NCBI GenBank assembly: GCA_943736015.1
Contig: OX031072.1
Span: 5,793,501-5,857,500, forward strand
Length of the DNA: 64,000 nt
Reading direction: 5' to 3'
Origin: Tridacna crocea
Taxonomy: Eukaryota; Mollusca; Bivalvia; Cardiida; Cardiidae
Shown here: piece after piece, positions 37,801 to 49,800 of the stretch
Layout of the letters: each line of letters begins with the position of its first letter
How positions within the stretch are numbered: position 1 is the first letter of the stretch
The notes under the pieces: model-generated
The model's input: only the letters and a program-made list of their open reading frames with translations
Told to the model about the DNA's origin: nothing
Databases searched by the model: none
Program-made: the position numbers and the translations under genes

Positions 37801-40800
37801 GCCTATGTGGCAATACTAAATCAAGGTAGTAATCATTTCCGATTAGAATTTCAACACTTGAGCTCTCAGTTTCTGTCGGAATTGTATCTGCCATATCTAC
37901 ACTCTTTAACAAATGTTCAAGATGTCCTAACGACGACATATCGATATGCTTTCTGATTATACTTCCACTTATGATAGGAACTATATTAGCTGTCACATTA
38001 ATGTATTGGCCATTATTCAATTTTAGAGACAACTTCGTTAAGGCTGTCTTAATAACCTTTGGATTGTCACTACCAAAAGTAGATAATTGTATTTCTTGCT
38101 CACTTTCCTGTTTTAGTCCTAGCCGATTTGCCAGTGACTCCGTTATATATGTTCGTTGCGAACCACAATCGAGTAGTAGTCGAGTCTTAAGACAAAAAGC
38201 ATTTCTGGGATTGTTAATTTCTACAAATGCAGTTTGCATTAGAACCATATCATTGGATGATACTAAGAAATATTCTTTAGGAGTCTTTTCAGATGTTTGA
38301 TCATTCTTTTCAATGAAACTCATATTTGAAGATTCATGAAGTGTCTTAGTTTCAAACATTTTCGGACAAAGGCTTCGGTGATGTTTGTTTTCTTCTCCGC
38401 AATAAACACATGTTTTGTTTCTCTTGCAATCCTTGGACAAATGTCCTTCACGTAAACATCTGAAACAGCTTCCTTTTAATTGTTTCTTTCTTTCGATATC
38501 AGTCTTATATTTCCAACATTCATCACTGTAGTGTTTCTCTGTACAGTATCTACACTGATCAGCTGAGAATTTTGTAGAGACAGGTTTATCCACTTTATTC
38601 CGATTAGAGGCCGCGAATAAAGCCTCCGTTGAACTTTTTACTACAGTTAACGGAGCATTCTCTTTCCTCCCGGAGTCACTTTCCACTAGTGATTTAGCGG
38701 GAGTTGAAGTTTGTGCATTTCCTTTATATTGGAAAGATGTCTGTTCTGGAACAGCAGATTCAATGGCAGTTACGTAATGTTTTAGCTCATCCAGTAACCA
38801 AGCAACTGTCCATGAAGAACTGATATCTTTTTTTATTTCAAGTTGAACCAAAACTTTAGTCGGCAATTTGGATTTTATCATAGATACAAATACTGCTTGG
38901 TTCACATCCTGTTTTAAAACCTCCAGGCTCCTCAAATGTCTTTGAATTTCACTTAAAAACGAGCGCAAACTCTCGGCTGTTTCTTCCGGTCTTTGGATAT
39001 TCATCAGATGCGAATAGTGTAAGTCAATAATATCTTGTTTTCTTCCAAATCTCTCTTCCAAGAGTTTTACCGCCACTCGGTAGTTATCATTCGATAGTGC
39101 TAGACCAGATATTGTTTTCTTAGCTTCTCCGGTCAATTTACTCATCAGGTATGTCAATTTTTCTACATCAGACAGGTTTTTGTTGCTGTGGACAGCGCAG
39201 TCAAAAGTATCCCAAAATTCTGTCCATTTGATTTTGTCACCATCGAATTGTATCATTTCTAATTTAGGTAGTTTTACAGTGGATTGATCATGACGTCCTT
39301 TCTCTTGTCTTTCAAAGTACTCTTGTTGCAGCTTCATCTGATCCATTACCATTTTCTGCATCTCACTCTGCAATTTAACAAGATGATCTCCTTTTTCCAC
39401 AGTGCTTTGGTCGAACTTTTCCTCGTGTTTTATTTGTTGGTCAAGGATCGAATCCTTGAATTCTTCAAGTTCAATACGGCTACTGATAACCTGCTCACAA
39501 AGAATTCCGTCATCATTGAGAATTTCGGCAACTAAATCCTCGTCCGAATCGTCAATAGCACAACACAATTCTTTAGATTTGTCTTCAAGTTTCTCACGAT
39601 ATACATCCAGTGTCTTTATGCACTTGTTAACTTTCATTAGTATTTCTTCTTTAGCATCGAGTTCAAAGTCACTGTCTATTAGTGAAGCACATCGTTGTAG
39701 TTCATTCTCTAAAACGTTCCGGTATCTTGTTCTTACACCTTTAAAGTATTTCAAGTCCGCCATGGTTTAATGAGTTTAAAATTCTCAAGTCTGATTCTGT
39801 TCCCGGGTTCCGGCGCCAAACAATGTCGCAAAGATCCTTTTAGTCCTTTATTTTAATTCTCTGCGCATTGGGTGTTATTTTAAACAAGTCCGTAGTTTCA
39901 GTTTACTTCCTTTATTTTCATTCTTTATTTTATTCATCTATTTATAAGCCAAAATATAACAGCAACGAAAACAATCTTCTTCATTATTTTTAATTAGCTG
40001 ACCAACAACAGCTATCCAAAGAACCTTTTTTATTTTCATTTCTTTGTTTTTCTTCTTATTTTAATTAGCCGATTTTACAGCTATCGAAAGAACACTTTTA
40101 CGTTCTCTTTTATTCTCGTTTGCTTTCCAAACTCCTTTTCAAAACTCCCCCTTCGTCATTCAAACCCTGTTATTTATATGGTTTTAGTGCTCCGTTGGCT
40201 CCGCTGCATGAAAATCATATGAAACATAAGAATCAGTTGAAACCCAAGCAGCGCACCAAAGGAGCAATAAACGGAGTATAACTTTAACTTGGCATAAAAC
40301 CGGAGTCTTACCGGAGTAGACAAAAATGTACTCTTACTACATGAGATAACTGAAATTAGCCAAACAGGCGATTTAACAAGTAATATTTGAAAACATTGTG
40401 ACAAAACGATAAAAAACTCGCAGAATTCGCGACAATAATTGCCATACATTTAAATGGTGTGATTTAGATTTAAATGCATTTTAGTAACCTATTGTTTACT
40501 CTTGGCTGCTATTGGGCCTTTAACCCTTTACCACATGGCAAAAATATAGACTTGTTTAATTAGAATACATTTGCAGACAACAATTTAAACATGGCTCAAG
40601 TGATGGAATTTGCAAATGATAGGGTAGAAAACATTGTGGGAAAAGGAGAAAATGCTGGTTGCAAATGCTGGTTGCAAATGCTGGTTGCAAATGATAGGGT
40701 AGAAAACATTGTGGGAAAAGGAGAAAATGCTGGTTACCAGCATTTTCTCCTTTTCCTACGATGTTTTCAAAAGGCTTTTTTCTTGAGATCGTCAAAACTA

Positions 40801-43800
40801 AGGACTGTGCAGTAAAGAATTAAACTTTTGCTAACAGAAGTTTAGTTTTTGAAACATGTTAATGTTTGTTTTTTTACAAGGGAATTAACCCTTTTCCAAA
40901 AAAAAAAAGAGAAAAAAATAGACTCTTCTTTGTTGAATGCAGTTGTAGACCACAAACTGGACATTGGTACAAATAAACAAACTTCTCTGACTGGGTAGGA
41001 AATTTTATGGGTTAAAGAAGAAAATGCTGAATACCAGCATTTTCTCCTTTTCCAACAATGTTTTCAAAAGGCATCTTTTTCAGGATGGTGAAAACATGGG
41101 ATTGTTTGCCATCCATCTTCACTCTTTTTCTTTCCAGTCATCCTTTGTTCTATTCCTGGAGAAGAGAAGACGGACGAGATTTTGTACCTGGCACTGTGCT
41201 ATCAGCCAGAAACAGAGTGTTGACCATCACAAATGCCCCGCTGGAGGCAGAGGGTGGATATGTTTGCAGATGCGTCAGGGGCAGTGGGGCGTCAGCTGAA
41301 AAAGTTATCAATGTGTACATGGAGGGTGAGTGCTTTTGACCTCTTGCCAGGAAATCCTGTGCTTTAACTCTTTACCACACAATCCTGACTTTTAACCAGC
41401 TTGAGAAATACAGCTTATGAAAACATTGTGGGAAAAGGAGAAAATGCTGGTGATCAGCATTTTCTCCTTTTCCCACAATGTTTTCTACCCTATAAAAGCA
41501 AAATTGTACCATTTGAGCCACTTTGAAATTGTCGTCTGCAAATGATTTCGATTTGAAAAGGTGTAAAATTTTGCCGTGTGGTAAAGGGTTAATGCGTCTT
41601 AGCCCTTTCCCAAACAAGCCCTGGCTTGTCTGCAGTAAAAGTGTTTGAAAACACTGTGGGAAAAGGAGAAATTGCTTGTATCAAGCAATATCTCCTTTTC
41701 CCACAGTGTTTTCTACCCTTTTAGAGAAATTTCTGCCATTTTCTCAAAATCTAAAATTGTTGTCTACAAACTCTTTCAGTTTGGAAGAGTCCAAAATTTG
41801 TCGTTTTGGAAAGGGTTAATGCCTCTTAACCCTTTCCCAAACGACAAACTTTTGGACAAGACCAAATTGAAAGCATATGCAGACGACAATTCAACTCTTT
41901 CTGAAAAGATGATATCTGTCTATGATAGGGTAGAAAACATTGTGGGAAAAGGAGAAAATGCTGGTACCAGCATTTTCTCCTTTTCCCACAATGTTTTCAA
42001 AAGGCTACTATTCCAGACCCGTAAAAACCAGAGATTGTTTGGAAAAGGGTTAAGGAAGAATGATCATACGAAAAGGAGAAAACGCTGGTATCACTTTTCC
42101 ATCAATGATTCAGTTATTTCAAAGACAGATCCTATTCTTTGAGCCACTGTTAATTTGTTATTCATCATGTGCAAATTCTTCGCATGTGGACAAGTAAGAA
42201 ATTTTGTCATCTGGCATAGGCTGAAAAACACACATTGTAGATGTGTGTGACATAACATTTGAATGTCTGGGATATAATTTTTGAATGTCTGCTCATAGGT
42301 GTGTGAAAGAGTTATCACCCTTTTAATGCAGGTAAGATTTAAGTTATCTCTGTCTTAGGTCTTGTATTACCTGTTTAGATTTTGGAGTGCAAATGAAACA
42401 CAAAAGATATGTTCAGTGTAAAAATATGACTTATGTAATTGCATTTTCAAAGTATATTTTGTCGAGCGTGCGTCAGCAAAGTGGGAAGTGAAAAACGAGC
42501 ATGAGACTGCATGTTTGATCTTAACCCTTTACCACACAATCCTGACTTTTAACGACCCTGTGAAAGAAGCCTATAAAAAACATAGTGGGAAAAGGAGAAA
42601 ATGCTGGTTACCAGCATTTTCTTCTTTTCCCGCTATATTTTCTACCCTATCAACATCAGAAATCATCATATTAACAAGATTTAAATTGTTGTCTGCAGAC
42701 GCTTTGAAGTTGGTCCAGTCCAAAAATTTTTTGTTTGGTAAAGATTTAATCAGGATTTAACCCTTTACCTAGCAATCCCAACTTTTATAAACCATTTGAA
42801 AACATTGTGGGAAAAAGAGAAAATGCTGGTGACCAGCATTTTCTCTTTTTCCACAATGTTTTTTTTTAAACCTACATAAGCCAGTCCTGTTATTTCAACA
42901 ACATATAATTTGTTATATGCAAATGCTTCCAGCTTGGACCAGTTCGAAATTTTGTAGTTTGGTGAAGAATTAAATAGTTAGAAATATTCATAAATTGTCT
43001 AACATTGATTATTTCAGCCAAACCGTACTTCCCTTTTCCAATGAAAAACATGTTTGCCGATCCTGGAATGCTATTGGAATGGCACTGTAAAGCCGTCGGA
43101 CGACCCAGGCCAGATTACACTTGGTATAAAGATGGACAACTTCTAAAGAATATACCAGGTCAAATTGAAATCTACAAGAACACTTTGAGGATTTTCAGTG
43201 TGAACAGCAATCGAGATGAAGGGATGTATCAATGTGCAGCAACCAATCAACATGGAACTACTTACGACTCTGGACAGCTGAAAGTGCTATGTAAGTTTTG
43301 TGTGATTCTTGTCAATCAATAAGTTCTTACTTGTCTATATGATTGATTAATCCTTTACCACACAATCCCGACTTGTAATGACCCTGAGAAAGAAGCCTTC
43401 TGAAAACATTGTGGGAAAAGGAGAAAATGCTGGTTACCAGCATTTTCTCCTTTTCCCACAATGTTTTCAAAAGGCTTCTATCTGAGAGTTGTAAAAACCA
43501 GGGATTGTTCTGAAAACATTGTGGGGAAAAAGGAGAAAATGCTGGTTACCAGCATTTTCTCCTTTTCCCACAATGTTTTCAAAAGGCTTCTATCTGAAAG
43601 TCGTAAAAACCAGGGATTGTTCTGTAAAAAAAATTAAACATCATATTTCAAATTAGTGATAGGAAAGGATGATTCCATTTCATGTTTATTCTTTCAGGTA
43701 TAAGTGCAGCAGCCCCTCCCCGGTGGCTCAATGGTCAGCATGTCGGACTTGTGACCTAGCGGTTGTGTGTTTGATACCCGGTTGAGGCAAACTTTCTTTA

Positions 43801-46800
43801 TGGCGTATTTTGCCTCTTACCTCTGCTAAAGCATGTGAGGAAAGTAGTTGGTGGCTTTGGGAGGAAAGTTGTGTTAGTACTGGTATAAGAAAGCCAGGAA
43901 ACACATGTGCATCACGGACCGCCTTAGCTGTTAAAGTGGCGTTAAACCCCAATTGAACTAACCAACAACATAAGTTCTGCAAATATATGTTAAGCGTAGC
44001 AACCCTTGTATTGGTATGCTGGTGGCATAAACCTTGCTGCAGATAGATCACCCACTAAACAAACATTGATCATAATCTCATTTAGCCTAGCGATAGACAA
44101 GACAATAATGTACCTGTGGCATCCGGCGATACCTCAGTAGACACCTTTCAACCAGAGATATCCATCATGTTTTACAGCTCTATCAGGACATTTTGATTTA
44201 TCCGGGAGGCCATTCGCTGACGTCACAAGAAGTGCAAGAAGGTGTATTTTCGTATTACTTATTACTATTATTTTTTTCGTTTTTAAGATACTTATGGACA
44301 TCACATGATACTACAGATTTTTCTAGAATCTTTAGTATCATTTGATGTCCATAAATATCCAAACGAAAAATGTAATAGTAATAAGTAATACGAAAATACG
44401 CTTCCTTGCACTTCTTGTGACACCAGTGAATGGCCACCCGGATAAATCAAAATGTCCTTGGAATGTTGCATTCCTTGTGTTTATATTATATAGGGGAGAT
44501 TTTTTTTTCATGTTTTATCATTTATTTTGGTTATAGAATGTCAAATTCTTGTGCATACAATGTGTTCTTTGCAATACATGTAGTAAGCCGATATACTTCT
44601 TTTTCTTTCTTATTAAATGTTGTGTAATGGAAAAAGGGCACTTGATGTATGATTTCACCTTAACCCATTACCACACAATCCGTACTTTTGACGACCCGGA
44701 GGAAGAAGCCTTTTGAAAACACTGTGGGAAAAGGAGAAAATGCTGGTAATCAGCATTTTCTCCTTTTCCCAGTGTTTTCTACCCTTCCCAGAAGTTTCAT
44801 TTTTCAGTCACCTTTATTTTGTTGTCTGCAAATGCTTTCAGTTTGGACCAGTCTAAATTTTTCTCGTGTGGTAAAGAGTTAAAAGGTCTTTTTCAGCAGA
44901 GAATATCATTTCTACAGAATAACTTGTTTTTACTAGTGCAAATTACTAGTTATTCATTCAAGACCAGTACAAAAAAAGTTAAAAGTCAATGTTTTCATCC
45001 ATGCCTCAACCCCACTTCCCCATCCCCAGCCCCACCCCCACCCCACCCCCTTTTTAAAAAAGGGAAATTTCGTATATTTCTTCTGTTTCAATGTTGTCTT
45101 CTTTCTATATTGCAGTGTTCGAACCAAACTTCAAAAGATACCCTCTCCCACCAGTTACCCTTGTGCCTTTTGGAGGAAACATTACAATACCCTGCAGTGT
45201 GGAGGCGGCTCCTGTACCAACTGTAAGTAGATCATGACCTATTTAACCCTTTGCTGCACAATGCAGACTTTTAACGACCCTGTTTACCCTGGGTAAAGAG
45301 CCTTTGTCGTTTGGCAAAGAGTTAACTCTTTACCAAACGACAAAATTTTAGACTGGTCCGAATTGAAAGCATTTGCAGAAGACAAATTGAGTTTGACTAA
45401 AGAATTGAAATTTGTTATAGGAAGGTAGGAAAACATCGTGGGAAAAGGAGAAAATGCTGGTTACCAGCATTTTCTCCTTTTCCCACGATGTTTTCAAAAG
45501 GCTTCTTTCATACAGGTGTAAAAAGTAGGGATTGTATGGTAATGGGTTAAATACATTTTAACTCCCACTTTGTTTACCTCTAGCAGTAATTGTTACCTAA
45601 ATGTTTCATTCATCAGGTATCCTGGCTCAAAGATGGTGGGGATCTAAACTTGATGATAGGCGATACAGGTGGCCGTATTGGTATGGACTCAAAATTTGGT
45701 CTGGTAATGACAAACATTGCGTATCGTGATGCAGGCATATACACTTGCCGTGCTTCCAACATTGAAGGGGACGCTTCTAATACAACTCAAGTCAGGGTTG
45801 CAGGTTTGTTAATTTTTTTACCAGATTTATCTCTTTAGCACCCAATAAAAATTTTGACCTGTCCAAATTGAAAACGTTTACAGACAACGATTTAGATTTG
45901 GCTCTAATAATGGAGTTTGTCTTTGATGTGGTAGTAAATATTGTTGGAAAAGAAGAAAATGCTGGTTACTAGCCTTTTCTTCTTTTTCCACAATGTTTTC
46001 TGAAGGCTTTTTTTTTCTCAGAGGTCTTATAACCCTTTACCACACAATTACGAGTTTTAATGACCCTAATACAGAGACCCAAACATTATGGGAAATGGAG
46101 AAAATGTTGGTAGCCAGCATTTTCTACGTTTCCAACAATGTTTTCTACTTTAGTATAGAGAAATTCCCACAACGAAGTGGAGGGGGCGTATACTGGAATC
46201 ACCATGGTTGTCTGTCCATCCATCCGTCCATAGAACAAATTTGTGCGCTGCAAATCTCCAATACTTTTCAAGGTACTGAACTCAAATTTACACACAGTGT
46301 TTCTATATATACAAAGTTGTGCATGTGCAGTTTCCATGACCCTTCTGCGATTTGTTTTGGAATTATCTCCCCTTGAACATTTTTCAACTCTTACTTTTGT
46401 ACTAAACAATTCTGCATTATGTGACAAAGACATGTTTTTGTGACAAGGAGCTTGTGAGGGGGATAGCTCTAGTTTGAGCTATGTTTAAACTGTCGTCTGT
46501 AAGTGCTTTCAATTGGGACAAGTCTGTTATTACCTTGTTTGGTAAAGAGTTAACCCATTACCACACAATCCCTACTTTTGAGACCCTGAGAAAGAAGCCT
46601 TTAGAAAACATTGTGGGAAAAGGAGATCTTACGAACGAAGTCCGTAACAAAGAAACAAATGAATAAATGCATGGCAGAAATAAGGATCGGAGCGGGATTC
46701 GAACTCCGAACTCCTGGACGTAAAGCCAATACCCTAACCACTGAGCCAAAGAGATATCTCCCTGACGCAGTAGCCAGGTATTGTATTTAAATCGGGAGTA

Positions 46801-49800
46801 TGCCATGCAGGAAGGAGTGGTCTCCCGTAACACACCCCCTCTTAAAGTCATCATTTATTGATGACTTAAAGCCTTATTAGGCAGGAAGTCCAATTTTGGA
46901 CAACAAATGGGATTAATGGCTCAATGGCCAATCCCGGACGAGCCCCCATCTTACGAACGAAGTCCGTAACAAAGAAACAAATGAATAAATGCATGGCAGA
47001 AATAAGGATCGGAGCGGGATTCGAACCCCGAACTCCCGGACGCAAGGCCAATACCATAACCACTGAGCCAAAGAGATATCTCCCTGACGCAGTAGCCAGG
47101 TATTGTATTTAAATCGGGAGTATGCCATGCAGGAAGGAGTGGTCTCCCGTAACAGAGAAAATGCTGGTCACCAGCATTTTCTCCTTTTCCCACAATGTTT
47201 TCTACCCTTCACAAAACAAATTTAAAATTTCCAGTCTCTTTTATTTTGTTGTTGCGAATGCTTTCGATTTAGACAAACCTACAATTTTGTTGTTTAGTAA
47301 TGAGTTAAACTTGGATTCTGTGGCAAAGGGATAAAGAGAGATATTTGATGTTTGTGCTGTAGATAAAAAAATTCTTGTAAAACAGTGATGAATACAACAA
47401 GATATTTTTCTTTGTTATCATATAGAAACTATAAGGTCATATCCAGTAAACATGGATAATTACAGATCTTTAACTCTTTACCTAATGACAAAATTTGAGA
47501 CTGGTCCAAATTGAAAGCACTTGCAGATGAAAAAAATAAACATAACTCAAAAATTGAAATTTGTTTCCAGCAGGGTAGAAAACATTGTGAGAAAAGGAGA
47601 AAATACTGTTTACCAGCATTTTCTCCTTTCCTGCCATGTTTCCTGAAAAGCTTCTTTCTCAGGGTCATTAAAAGTCAGGATTGTCTGGTAAACAGTTAAA
47701 TACTGTATATGTGGATAAAGACGTGTGGAAAAATTTGAAACCATTGATTACAGACAATTTGCCTGTAGAGTTGGTTGCAAATTCTGGACACTCATTATCT
47801 TTGGTATATCAGTGGTAAAGCACACAAACAGAATACATAGCATTTTTTTTTGTAAATGGCGAAATTGCAAAAATGTCCACATTTCAAAAATTTCCACTTA
47901 AACAGCAACAGCTGGGTTGTTCTGCAATATGTAACACTCCTTTTATTACATCAGATGTGACATCATCACACTGATTTGACTCTAAATCATGGTAAGCAAC
48001 TCGTGCCACATGTGACACACCCTCAAGTCTTTGCAAAACTATTGTGCAAAATCAAAAACTACTCTCAGGCTATGTAACTCATCAAGGAAATACCATTGAA
48101 AATTACTTTTCTTTGCTTTTGTCATTATTTTTTACTGATGATTTGCCTGCTATTGCTTTGCTTAATTTATTGATGAATCATCTTTGAAGTTTAGTTTGAC
48201 TATGCAAATCTGAATAGCCTCTTTAAACCTATTTCCTGTTGGTTTCCAGCATTGCCTCCTATTCAAACAATAGTTTTTAGCTCACCTGAGCACACCGTGC
48301 TCAAGGGGAGCTTTTAGGATCACCCGGTGTCCGTCGTGCGTCGTCCGTCGTGCGTCGTCAACAATTCTTTAAACATCAACTCCTCCTAAACCGCTGGGCG
48401 GATTTGGACCAAACTTGGCAGGAATGTTCCTTGGGAGGTCCTCTTTAAAAATTGTTCACAGAATTTGATTCCATCAAAAACTCTGGTTGCCATGGCAACC
48501 AAATGGAATTTTTTAGCAAATTCTTTAAAAATCTTCTCCTCTGAAACCGCTGGTCGGATTTTGAAATAATTTCACAGATATGTTCCTTGGGTGACCCTTT
48601 TCAAAAATTGTTCGTGAAATTTTGATTCGTCAAAAATTGTGGCTCTGGTGAATGGGGGCTTCTTGCACTATACAGAAATGAAGGAATTCTTTAAAAATCT
48701 TCTCCTCTGAAACTGCTGGTCGGATTTTGAAATGATTTCACAGATATGTTCCTTGGGTGACCCTTTTCAAAAATTGTTCGTGAAATTTTGATCCGTCAAA
48801 AAATGTGGCTCTGGTGAATGGGGGCTTCTTGCACTATACAGAAATGAAGGAATTCTTAAAAAATCTTCTTCTCTGAAACCGCTGGTCAGATTTTGAAATA
48901 GTTTCACAGAGTTGTTCCATGGGTGACCCTTTTAAAAAATTGTTCGCGAAATTTTGATTGGTCAAGAAACATGGCTCTGGTGAATGGGGGCTTCTTGCAC
49001 TATACAGAAATGAAGAAATTCTTGAAAATTCTTCTTCTCTGAAATGGTTGGTCAGATTTTGAAATAATTTCACAGAGTTGCTCCTTGGGTGACCCTTTTC
49101 TAAAATTGTTCGCGAAATTTTGATTGGCCAAGAAACATAGCTCTAGTGAATGGGGGCTACCTGCACTATATGGAAATGAAGAAATTCTTGAAAATTCTTC
49201 TTCTCTGAAACCCGTGGTCAGATTTTAAAATAATCTGACAGAGATGTTCTTTGGGTGACCCTTTCCAAAAGCTGTACATATAATTTTGATCCGTCAAGAA
49301 ACATGGCTCTTGTGAATGGGGGCTACTTGCACTATACAGACATGATGAAATTCTTTAAAATTCTCTCTTCTCTGAAACCCGTGGTCAGATTATGAAATAA
49401 TTTCAGAGAGATGTTCCTTGGGTGACCCTTTTCAAAACTTGTTTGTAAATTTTGATCCATCAAGAAACATGGCTCTCTTAAAAATTCTTCTTTTTGAAAC
49501 TGATGGTCAGATTTCGAAATGACTTTTACAGGTGACCTTTTGAAAATTGCTTGGCAAAATTATAAATTTGGTTCCAATGTTTCAGTACCTCAAAAAAAAA
49601 AAAGATAGACTATGGTCATCTCAAAAATTCAGGTGAGCGATCCAGGGCCATCTTGGCCCTCTTGTTGAACCTTTTTTTTCCCTAAGAGTCTTTAAAAACT
49701 TGTGGTTTTTAGCTCACCTGAGCACAACATGCTCAAGGGGAGCTTTTAGGATCACCCGGTGTCTGTCGTCCGTTGTGCGTCAGTGCGTCGTGCGTCATCA

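Larger units (their letters stand above)
36434..40439 (-). mobile_element. BEL/Pao-type LTR retrotransposon, internally deleted, antisense in intron 11
   Basis: Two 611-bp LTRs (36439-37049 and 39824-40434) look identical on reading. They start TGTCGC and end GCGACA on the plus strand. The flanks carry a 5-bp target duplication ATAAT (36434-36438 and 40435-40439). Next to the right LTR is a primer-binding site, next to the left LTR a purine tract, so the element reads on the minus strand. Only one long frame exists (gag-protease plus pol scraps); no full reverse transcriptase or integrase is present. Identical LTRs mean recent insertion, presumably helped by a complete relative elsewhere (inference). 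Confidence 0.93.

Noticed and set aside
43728-44051. Minus-strand 107-codon frame
   Set aside because: It is the antisense of a tRNA-derived SINE.
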